A DNA stretch of 64,000 nucleotides from Psychrobacter vallis (GTDB lineage Bacteria; Pseudomonadota; Gammaproteobacteria; Pseudomonadales; Moraxellaceae). Made by a program: the position numbers and the translations under genes. The DNA lies in assembly GCF_904846715.1 (NCBI RefSeq), contig NZ_CAJHBU010000014.1, positions 1-64,000 of the forward strand, written 5' to 3'. The notes under the pieces are model-generated. The model did no database searches and had not been told where the DNA came from. It saw nothing but the letters and a program-made list of their open reading frames with translations. Within the stretch, counting starts at the first letter, position 1; each line of letters starts with the position of its first letter. Below are positions 9,723-17,070 of this stretch, piece after piece.

Positions 9723-10211
9723 CTAACGACACGTTTCTAGCAAATGCTTTCGTAAAGATCTGCCAGTCTCATCTAAAATTACATCTGCTATTTGGCAGTC
9801 AGCTTTGCCATCTGAGCCACCACACGATAATTCATAATAGATCTTGCTACCTTTTGCCAAGCTGACTTGAACCAATCCTTGCTTGGTTACTGCAAACTGT
9901 TTGTCTTGTGCGTAATCAGGATCTTGCGAGTTCCATAACACATCGTAACCCACATGACAGGACATTTGCGTTTTGTCAAAATAGTCTTGCTCAAGCTGTA
10001 TGGCTGACTGTAGATCTTGATTGGCATATTGCTGCAATACGGTAGGATTATCCATACCTTCATTATCGACATCTTGCTGATACATTTTAGCAATGGTAGC
10101 GATTTTCATCGCAGTCAGTGTTTGTGACGGCTCTATACTATCCGCCATAACCGGATAATTAACGGTCAATCCCATTATTAATAGCAATGTCAGCGAATGA
10201 TATATGGTCAT
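9723..10211 (-). CDS. small periplasmic protein of unknown function
   Basis: 162 residues. Residues 1-23 form a Sec signal peptide ending PVMA|D. The mature part has four cysteines (MSCHVGYD, LSCGGS, ADCQI, LETCR), consistent with two disulfides. I do not recognise the family. The cysteine spacing and size recall small envelope proteins such as lysozyme-inhibitor-like or DUF4124-type proteins, but that is only a resemblance. It is monocistronic and diverges from the lipoprotein gene at 10372. Confidence 0.6.
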   Translation of the reverse strand: MTIYHSLTLLLIMGLTVNYPVMADSIEPSQTLTAMKIATIAKMYQQDVDNEGMDNPTVLQQYANQDLQSAIQLEQDYFDKTQMSCHVGYDVLWNSQDPDYAQDKQFAVTKQGLVQVSLAKGSKIYYELSCGGSDGKADCQIADVILDETGRSLRKHLLETCR

Positions 10212-10371
10212 GATGTTCTCTACTTGCTTGAATCATATGAAGATAATTGACTATTACATCATACCCATATGCTGACTCTGCTGTATTATCGTATCATTCA
10301 GGTTTATCAATTAAAAACCCTATATATTCACAATAACGACTATATCGCTAACCATTGTGATAAGGACACTT

Positions 10372-11037
10372 ATGACAGCATTATCTAGATTTAAAACCCA
10401 TTCCTTTAAATTGGCTACTGGCGGCATTTTGGCTTTTTCATTGGTGGTAACAGGTTGCCAATCTTTTGGTCAGTCTAATGCCATAGTAGCCAATCAAACA
10501 AAATCTGGCACATCAACGCCCGCAGTCCCTGATGTCAGTCAGCAAACCCTTAGACAACAAGCAATGCGTATTCAGCAGGCGCTTGCCAATAAAAACTACG
10601 CCAGTATCACCAATGACATTCATCCAACGCGTGGTGTTCGTCTGTCAATGTATGCTTATGTGCAGCCTGAAACAGACAAAGTCTTCAGTCGTGAGCAGTA
10701 TGCACAGTACTTGCAACAGTCAAAAATCCGCTTCACGTGGGGCGAAAAAGACGGTACTGGCGATCTTTTAATCGAGCCATTACCTACCTATTTGGACACT
10801 TGGGTAAACGCTGAAAAGTTCAGTAACGCGAGTATTAATATCAATAAATTTAAAAACAATGGCAACTCTATCAATAACTTAAAGAAAATATACCAAAATT
10901 CAGAGGTGGTTGAATTTTATTATGCAGGAACTGAGCAATATTCGGGTATGGATTGGCGTGTACTGCGCTTGGTGTTTGATGAGTATCAAGGCAAGCGCTA
11001 TCTAGTCGCCATTATCAATGACCAGTGGACAGTTTGA
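10372..11037 (+). CDS. predicted lipoprotein of unknown function
   Basis: 221 residues from the ATG at 10372, which has AAGGA six bases upstream; a GTG five codons earlier is the only alternative. The signal peptide ends in the lipobox VVTGC, so the mature protein should start at that cysteine and be membrane anchored. The soluble part has a SnoaL/NTF2-like flavour: RQQAMRIQQALANKNY, then a short mixed alpha/beta domain ending in RYLVAIINDQWTV. The function is unknown. Confidence 0.72.
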   Translation: MTALSRFKTHSFKLATGGILAFSLVVTGCQSFGQSNAIVANQTKSGTSTPAVPDVSQQTLRQQAMRIQQALANKNYASITNDIHPTRGVRLSMYAYVQPETDKVFSREQYAQYLQQSKIRFTWGEKDGTGDLLIEPLPTYLDTWVNAEKFSNASININKFKNNGNSINNLKKIYQNSEVVEFYYAGTEQYSGMDWRVLRLVFDEYQGKRYLVAIINDQWTV

Positions 11038-11102
11038 TGGTACACCGCCCTTTTCTATTATTCTTTACTACCATATATTTAATAATTGATATGTTTTAAA
11101 GT

Positions 11103-11858
11103 TTACGATTTTGGCTCAAGGGGTTCTTGCCGAAAAAACTTGACCATAATGTCATAAATATCAGGATATGCGTCCACCAGTTTTTGCGGTGTCTCAAAAA
11201 ACACCTCGCTGAGCACAGCAAAAAACTCTGCTGGATTGGTTGCACCATAACGATCGAGTCCTGACTTTCGATGGGTTTGGAAATCTTCAAAGTCGCGGCT
11301 CATTACCTCCGTCCACCGAGCGGGATCCATGTCAGGTTGTAGTGGCGGAAAACCATTGGCGCGACCATTAAGCATATCAAGTTTGTGCACAAACTCATGA
11401 ATCACGACATTATGGCCATCGCGTTCACCTGAGTGCTTTGCGTCCTTCCATGACAGAATAACGGGACCGCGCTGCCACGCTTCACCGCTACGGTGTTGAC
11501 TGCCTTCATGCACGATACCGAACTCATCGACGGTGGTGCTGTCGCTTTTATATGAACCGTTATAAATGATGACTGATGACCAGCCAGCATACCACTCAAG
11601 ACTTAGATTTAAGATGGGCAGACAAGCTTGCAAGGCAATGGACTGCCTGACAGCGTCAGTAATCTCAAAACCTTGCGCCCCTGTGATGGATTTATCCGCC
11701 AAAAATAGCGTTGCTAGCTCAAATAAATGCGACATCTCATCAGCACTTAATCGATCTAATATCACAATACGCTCAGCCGCTTGCATCCAGTCTGCATTGG
11801 TAAATTCACTGTTGTCCAATATACGCTGTTCACGCCAGTCTTTTATGATGTTGAACAT
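11103..11858 (-). CDS. mtfA: MtfA family zinc-dependent peptidase
   Basis: 251 residues with the MtfA (Mlc titration factor A, DUF980) pattern. The zinc-metallopeptidase motif HEFVHKLDMLNG supplies HExxH, and the downstream NPAEFFAVLSEVFFE segment supplies the third, glutamate ligand. In enterobacteria MtfA binds the glucose repressor Mlc and has aminopeptidase activity. No Mlc is visible here, so the partner may differ. It is cytosolic with no signal peptide. Confidence 0.88.
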   Translation of the reverse strand: MFNIIKDWREQRILDNSEFTNADWMQAAERIVILDRLSADEMSHLFELATLFLADKSITGAQGFEITDAVRQSIALQACLPILNLSLEWYAGWSSVIIYNGSYKSDSTTVDEFGIVHEGSQHRSGEAWQRGPVILSWKDAKHSGERDGHNVVIHEFVHKLDMLNGRANGFPPLQPDMDPARWTEVMSRDFEDFQTHRKSGLDRYGATNPAEFFAVLSEVFFETPQKLVDAYPDIYDIMVKFFRQEPLEPKS

Positions 11859-11900
11859 TTTTTGCCGCTCCTCTTATTATGGGTTCTCAAAGCTGATTTA

Positions 11901-12893
11901 TTAGACTTCCAAAGATAGCATATTCATAATAAGTTTAATCAACGTCTCTTTTTGATTCGGGTCAGATTCAGCGACCAATAAGGTCAAAGCAGCAAGGCCT
12001 GTATTATTGATCACCATCTCACCCTGATCATTGAGTAAACGCCCATTGCGATGTAAAAAGTCCACAAACAAAAAAGCCCCACTGCGTTTATTACCATCAA
12101 TGAAAGGGTGGTTTTTCACCATAAAGTACAATAAATGCGCCGCTTTGCTCTCAATAGTCGAATAAGCAGGTTCCCCAAACACTGTTTGCTCTAAATTACC
12201 AAGTACGCTACTCAAACCGTCCCCACGAGGCTTGGCAAATAGCGCGGTCGCCTCGCCTCTATCGATTAGCTGAGATTTTAAATCATTGAGCGCCGCCATC
12301 GCTTCAGTCGGACTCGGTAATACGCCTCCTTCTTGTCCTGCTGGGTCATCTAATAATCCTTCATCGTAGCGCTGTAGCCATAAAAACGTCTGTGTATAGC
12401 GACTGATGATTTCAACCAAACCGCGCCCTTCATCTGTGTTCAGCTCAGGGCTTTGTGCTGTCTTTTTAATTAAGTTTAACGCTTGCTGCAATTCGGCAGA
12501 GTTTTTATCAAAGCGCTGTTGGTTAAGCGTATATCCTTGCACCAAGTATTCACGTAAGCGTTGGGTTGCCCACCGTCTAAACTGTACACCTTGCGGTGAT
12601 TTGATTCTATAACCCACTGAGATGACCACATCCAAGTCATAAAAAGTCACGGGTCGATCCGCATTTGCAATATGCATTTTTTGCATATTGCTTTTTTCGA
12701 AAACTTCTCCATCACTGAGCGCATTGGCAATATGACGCGAAATCACGGATTGATCACGACCGAATAGTTTAGTCATTTGTGCTTGTGACAGCCAAACCGT
12801 CTCTTGCTCAAAACGTACGTCGACTTGCGCCTTTCCATCCGCGTTTTCATATATCTCAATAGTCGAGATGTCATTTTTTTCAGTCGCTTTCAT
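11901..12893 (-). CDS. RhuM family protein with C-terminal Fic/Doc domain
   Basis: 330 residues from the ATG at 12893; an upstream in-frame TTG at 12932 is less likely. The N-terminal ~200 residues are the RhuM ('virulence protein') domain: WLSQAQMTKLFGRDQSVISR, SVGYRIKSPQGVQFRRWA and the TLNQQRFD stretch. The C-terminal part is a Fic/Doc domain with HPFIDGNKRSGAF, the HPFx[DE]GN[GK]R active-site loop that normally transfers AMP or phosphate to target proteins. No adjacent antitoxin gene and no obvious inhibitory [S/T]xxxE[G/N] helix was found. Such genes cluster in defence or accessory islands; this one sits just beyond the candidate retron RNA, although a terminator separates them. Confidence 0.85.
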   Translation of the reverse strand: MKATEKNDISTIEIYENADGKAQVDVRFEQETVWLSQAQMTKLFGRDQSVISRHIANALSDGEVFEKSNMQKMHIANADRPVTFYDLDVVISVGYRIKSPQGVQFRRWATQRLREYLVQGYTLNQQRFDKNSAELQQALNLIKKTAQSPELNTDEGRGLVEIISRYTQTFLWLQRYDEGLLDDPAGQEGGVLPSPTEAMAALNDLKSQLIDRGEATALFAKPRGDGLSSVLGNLEQTVFGEPAYSTIESKAAHLLYFMVKNHPFIDGNKRSGAFLFVDFLHRNGRLLNDQGEMVINNTGLAALTLLVAESDPNQKETLIKLIMNMLSLEV

Positions 12894-13024
12894 TTTGGTG
12901 GCCTTTACTCGTACATTAAATATATGAATCAATGATTACTAATAACATGAATCACTCAGCAATGGGTACTCAATGACATATGAATATTTCCCGTCTTTTA
13001 AGTACGTTCACAATAATCAAGGCA

Positions 13025-13066
13025 ACAAAAAACCCAAGCCAGCACATACTCACTGACTTGGGTTTA
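13025..13066 (-). terminator. intrinsic terminator closing the candidate retron RNA
   Basis: On the minus strand AACCCAAG ... CTTGGGTT (13064-13057 with 13038-13031) is extended by an inner CAG/CTG pair and followed by six T (13032-13027). It lies about 40 bases after the a2 segment of the ncRNA, in the right orientation. Confidence 0.85.
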
Positions 13067-13101
13067 ATGTTTTTGAATGTCATCAGAACGATGTCTCATT
13101 C

Positions 13102-13353
13102 GGTGTTGTGTAATCTACCTCATAACCTGGTACATGGAAGACTCACTGGACTGCACCTAGATAACACCTCTAGTGCATTAGCTCAACCACGATTGCGTGG
13201 TTGCGCCAGCGAGCTAATGACACTAGAGGTGTTATCTAGGTATTAGCAGGACTGAAACAGTCTTCCTTGGGTAAAATGTAATGGCTTAACTCGTGGACGA
13301 CGCAGCATCGTCCTTCACCAATAATGGTGAAACGCTAAATCTCACAACGTCCC
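13102..13353 (-). ncRNA. candidate retron msr-msd RNA, divergent from the RT operon
   Basis: Read on the minus strand, the parts of a retron RNA occur in order. a1 is at 13353-13338. TTAGC follows at 13338-13334, with the putative branching G at 13335, as in Eco1/Ec86. Hairpin 1 is TTCACCA/TGGTGAA (13331-13314, 4-base loop). Hairpin 2 follows directly: GGACGA/TCGTCC (13313-13295, 7-base loop). Then comes a long msd hairpin: outer 8 bp GGAAGACT/AGTCTTCC (13266-13259 with 13143-13136), a perfect inner 20-bp stem (13240-13221 with 13175-13156), a further 9 bp, and a 7-bp tip with an asymmetric bulge. a2 at 13115-13102 pairs with a1 by 6 bp, one mismatch, then about 4 bp with two wobbles. A TTGACA promoter precedes and a strong terminator follows. 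The RNA product and its use by the RT are inferred. Confidence 0.78.
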
Positions 13354-13354
13354 T

Positions 13355-13384
13355 ATTCTGCCTGAATTTCGATTATGCTGTCAA
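13355..13384 (-). promoter_or_regulatory. promoter of the candidate retron RNA
   Basis: Minus-strand -35 TTGACA (13384-13379, 6/6 consensus), 18-base spacer, -10 CAGAAT (13360-13355, 4/6). Transcription would begin within a1, so a1 lies at the very 5' end of the RNA. Confidence 0.7.
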
Positions 13385-13422
13385 TCAATCTTTGTTTAAT
13401 AGTTACAGTTTTTGATACGTAT

Positions 13423-13479
13423 GCGTCATTTGGTGTCGCACGGTTGTGTTTGTTTACTTGCACGTCATTCAGTGTCGTG
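13423..13479. repeat. two direct repeats between the divergent ncRNA and operon promoters
   Basis: GCGTCATTTGGTGTCG at 13423-13438 and ACGTCATTCAGTGTCG at 13462-13477 match at 13 of 16 positions, with a 39-base period. Placement between the ncRNA -35 and the operon start suggests tandem operator sites; no regulator is known. Confidence 0.5.
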
Positions 13480-13506
13480 TTTCTATTTTTTGATTGACAA
13501 AAGTTC

Positions 13507-13536
13507 TTGATATTTATTCTCAAATAGGCTTTTATA
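13507..13536 (+). promoter_or_regulatory. weak candidate promoter for the retron operon
   Basis: TTGATA (13507-13512), 18 bases, TTTATA (13531-13536), 50 bases before the first operon ATG. A TTGACA at 13494-13499 is an alternative -35, but no good -10 follows it at 16-18 bases. Confidence 0.35.
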
Positions 13537-13586
13537 TGCTTACAAAACATCATTCGCTGACCACATTATTATTAAGGCAAACCACT

Positions 13587-16500
13587 ATGAGTCTGTCGTT
13601 CGAACAAATTCAGCATGCTTGGCAGGTACAAGACCCAAGCTTGGTCGAAAAGCTTTGTTTACTCGCTCAGCAACCTGATCCGTTGCCTACGTCGCCGATA
13701 CCCGATGACGAGCTGACATTTGAGCGATTTTTAAATAAGGTAATGAGTTATTCGTTCCGTGAGCAGCACCCTGAGGTACAGTTTGCAGAGCGCGTGGCGA
13801 TGATTGCAACTTTAGAGGCAAATGAAGGCACATACCCTCTACCTGATCGTTATAAGATTTACTTAATCTTAATCGCGCTTTGGGAAGACAAAAGCGCCTA
13901 TTCACGGGCTATTTTAAAGCAGTCTATTAATGATCTGCCTTTGAGTTACGGCGTTTGGAAAGGGTTAAAGTATATTTATAAAGCAGCAGAGCATGAGCAA
14001 GATTATGAGATTTTTGCGTCTATTACTGCCAAAATCGACTTACATCGTTTTGATCAAAGCGTACGAGACCCTGTCAGTCTTGCCACCAAAACCTATATGA
14101 GCCTCAGAGCATGGCGCTATCTACGTAAAATTGGGCAGCAAATGCCTACGGGCTATATTGATGCAGCCGTCTCTGTCCTCGCCAGCTATGATGAAGCTAT
14201 GACAGTCGGCCAGCCGCCGCAGCTCAACAGCTGGGTTCTTAATCATATTTGTTTTCACAATTCGGTTGATTATGGCGTCAATCGCTTTCATAACCACGCA
14301 CCACGCAAATTATTTGATAGCAAGGGCCGCGCTTTTAAAGAAGCGTGGCAACGTGATACTGCACCACTTATCAGACTACTGGCCACGGCCAAAAATGAGG
14401 CCATACGGCAATTTGCGACGGACAGCTTAAAGCATGATTTTAAAATTCAGCTGCGTGATGTCAGCTGCCAAACCATTCAATACCTATCTGCAGGCTATGC
14501 ACACAGTCAGGCACGCGATGAGACGATTGTATGGCTGATTGAGCAATCCCCGAATTTTGAGAAATCTAAATTTATGACACTTGGATTACATGAAGTGGTG
14601 CTCAAGTTATTACATTCGAAATATCCTGCCGCCTATCAGTATGCTATCGATTATGCTAAAAGCTATGCCCAAGCACTGCCATTATCTGAGCTGATGCTAC
14701 TGGCAATCTCAGATTGCGAGCCGGTTCGTGGTTTTGCAATCAGCGTTATTTTAAGTCGCAATCCTGTCACTGATGTTGGGGTGTCAGGTTGGGGTCAACT
14801 ACTAGATACGGTTTATCACCATCGTATTGCTGCCGAGCAACTCAGTAAGCACTTCACACGTCGTGATCTAACTGCCGAATGGTTTTTTGCGCGGCTGACC
14901 AGCAATCAGCGCTACAGCACACGCTTTGCCGTACGCAGAATGCCTGAGTTATATAGCGCGCATGAGCTTGGCAGTGACTATTTTATCCGTCTGGCCATAC
15001 AACTGGATATTTCTGACAATAATGACAGTGCGTTGCTGTGCATGGAATTTTTGCTGCAAGAACTCAAACGCCTTGATTTAAGCCATATCGATAGCAACGT
15101 TTGGCAGTATTTATTGCTGCATCCACTGGCGCAAGAGACAATTATTGATTGGATTGATGAAGATATTTTATCAGCAGCTAAGATGGACATGGGTTATTGG
15201 CATGCCCTCGCCTATGAGCCTGATTGGCATAGCAGTAGTGATATTGTGCAGCTAAAAACCTCTCCTTATCTCATAAATTATAGTCACGATCATGATGACA
15301 TAAATCATCATTTGAACGCAGATACGGTCAAACAGTGGCAAAAAAACTTAGCCTTTGATGACTATTTAGCAGATACCGTCCGCTGCTGGCTGGCTGATGT
15401 GCGAAGATTTGCGCCCACCCAATTGACATTTGATTGGCTAATGACACTTGCCCGCAGCGAGCAGGCAATTTACCGAGAGTTTGCGATTGAGCGTATTAAT
15501 AAAGGCTTCTTGCCAGCAGATTTTGCGACCAATCAAAACACGCCTACAGCAGAAAATACACAAAAAGAAGCTGACATTGCTGTTGCTGAGACTACAGTTG
15601 ATTTGGCTGGTCAACGTTATTTATTCACTGGCAAAATGCAAAGCATGAGCCGTGGCGATGCCGAAAAGCTGGTCAAAGCGGCAAATGGCGCTATCAGTAG
15701 TGCCGTTAATAATAAACTGGACTATCTAGTAATCGGCGATGATGGCTCGCCTCTATATGGCGCTGGTCGCAAAGGCAGTAAGCAGCTCAAGGCCGAAGGG
15801 TTAATCGCCGCAGGAGCAACGCTCAAGATCATCTCCGAAACCGCGTTTTTGCAGATGCTTACCGGACAATCACGCGCCGTATCCGAAGATGATACGATGG
15901 CAGGTGCGGAAGTACTATGGTCAATGGTGGTTGATGATCCTACCGCTCCTATCAGTGAGCTTGCCATCAGTTATCTGAGTCATCATCACGAGCAGATCTG
16001 TATGGCATTAACGGACCGACCTGTCGATCCTGACGCCATTATTCCTGCTTCTTTTTTTAGTGCCGAACGTGTCATACCTTTGTTGCAAAACAGTCAGCAA
16101 GCGCTACGCAACTTTGGGCTGTTACTCACAAAGTATGAGCTAGCCAAATGGTCACCAACACCTGCACAGTGGTTGATAATGGCAGAATCTCCTTATCTTG
16201 AGGTCACGCAGTTATTGCAGCAGGCATTATTGTCAGCGCCATCTGTCAGCAATCGAAATTACCATGTGCCTGTAGAGCAACTCAATGAGACCATGCTCAA
16301 CACATTAATTGGCAGCAAAAAACGACTGGCGCGACAACTGGGTATGACATTATTACAGCGTCATCGTCAGTTTCAGGATCCACAGGCGCTTTATATACTC
16401 AGTCAAAGCGCTGATCGTGAAGTACGCTATGCAGCGGTGACCATGCTTTGGCAACATTATAAGACGCGCCATGTCTCACCGCAATGGCAGCCAGCCGATC

Positions 16501-17000
16501 AATACCATAAATCTCAAGCTGATGACGTTGACACAAAAAACACAAGCCACGCCCAGCCAAGTGATTGGTCCACCAATCCTCCTGCCGATTTAAATCAGTT
16601 ATTAATGCTCCTAAAACGTGGACTGTTTGAGTTACCACCAGGACGATTGAGCAACTCACAAGGCGATAATCGCGTAAGCACGCAAAAGAACGAATCAAGC
16701 CGTTACTCAAAGTACTCGCAGCGTATTGATAAGACGCAAGTAGCGGCAGATCAAGAGCAACTCATCTCGCGCAAACCCATACCTGCCAGCCAAGCAAAAC
16801 TGGCCTTGATTGAGACGTTCCGTGATGTGGGATTGGCCGATGAAAATTTTGCCGCACTGATTATGCCTTCCTTATTCACCTTTACCCATTCAGCAGGCAA
16901 GATGGAACGTCATGCATGTTTGGTCGCGCTCACACGCTTATTGCACCGCTACCCCAAGCTGTCCATGCATTTGCAGCCTATAGCCGCCAGCTCAAGTTGA
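13587..17000 (+). CDS. large HEAT-like repeat protein with internal BRCT domain, first gene of the retron operon
   Basis: 1137 residues from the ATG at 13587, with AAGG nine bases upstream; an in-frame TTG at 13494 lies inside the likely promoter region. Most of the protein is alpha-helical repeats of HEAT/ARM type. At about residues 673-755 there is a clear BRCT domain resembling that of NAD-dependent DNA ligase: LAGQRYLFTGKMQSMSRGDA, then LDYLVIGDDG, GSKQLKAEGL and ISETAFLQML. BRCT domains bind phosphoprotein or DNA ends, so this subunit may recognise DNA ends or the msDNA; that is inference. It is 70 bases from the next gene on the same strand. No enzyme motif was seen. Its size and its position in an RT operon are unusual. 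Confidence 0.82.
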   Translation: MSLSFEQIQHAWQVQDPSLVEKLCLLAQQPDPLPTSPIPDDELTFERFLNKVMSYSFREQHPEVQFAERVAMIATLEANEGTYPLPDRYKIYLILIALWEDKSAYSRAILKQSINDLPLSYGVWKGLKYIYKAAEHEQDYEIFASITAKIDLHRFDQSVRDPVSLATKTYMSLRAWRYLRKIGQQMPTGYIDAAVSVLASYDEAMTVGQPPQLNSWVLNHICFHNSVDYGVNRFHNHAPRKLFDSKGRAFKEAWQRDTAPLIRLLATAKNEAIRQFATDSLKHDFKIQLRDVSCQTIQYLSAGYAHSQARDETIVWLIEQSPNFEKSKFMTLGLHEVVLKLLHSKYPAAYQYAIDYAKSYAQALPLSELMLLAISDCEPVRGFAISVILSRNPVTDVGVSGWGQLLDTVYHHRIAAEQLSKHFTRRDLTAEWFFARLTSNQRYSTRFAVRRMPELYSAHELGSDYFIRLAIQLDISDNNDSALLCMEFLLQELKRLDLSHIDSNVWQYLLLHPLAQETIIDWIDEDILSAAKMDMGYWHALAYEPDWHSSSDIVQLKTSPYLINYSHDHDDINHHLNADTVKQWQKNLAFDDYLADTVRCWLADVRRFAPTQLTFDWLMTLARSEQAIYREFAIERINKGFLPADFATNQNTPTAENTQKEADIAVAETTVDLAGQRYLFTGKMQSMSRGDAEKLVKAANGAISSAVNNKLDYLVIGDDGSPLYGAGRKGSKQLKAEGLIAAGATLKIISETAFLQMLTGQSRAVSEDDTMAGAEVLWSMVVDDPTAPISELAISYLSHHHEQICMALTDRPVDPDAIIPASFFSAERVIPLLQNSQQALRNFGLLLTKYELAKWSPTPAQWLIMAESPYLEVTQLLQQALLSAPSVSNRNYHVPVEQLNETMLNTLIGSKKRLARQLGMTLLQRHRQFQDPQALYILSQSADREVRYAAVTMLWQHYKTRHVSPQWQPADQYHKSQADDVDTKNTSHAQPSDWSTNPPADLNQLLMLLKRGLFELPPGRLSNSQGDNRVSTQKNESSRYSKYSQRIDKTQVAADQEQLISRKPIPASQAKLALIETFRDVGLADENFAALIMPSLFTFTHSAGKMERHACLVALTRLLHRYPKLSMHLQPIAASSS

Positions 17001-17070
17001 CGAATAAGTAGCATTGATGTGTAGAAATACGACCAAACCCATACGCCGCCATTTCAACTGAGATCAGATC

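Noticed and set aside
13156..13240. The long hairpin as an integron attC site or stand-alone MITE
   Set aside because: No RYYYAAC/GTTRRRY core sites, no cassette array or integrase, and no target duplication. The adjacent promoter, TTAGC, short hairpins and terminator fit a retron RNA much better.
13353..13553. 66-codon minus-strand open frame
   Set aside because: It overlaps the ncRNA promoter and the direct repeats, has no ribosome-binding site, and its internal repetition comes from the DNA repeats.
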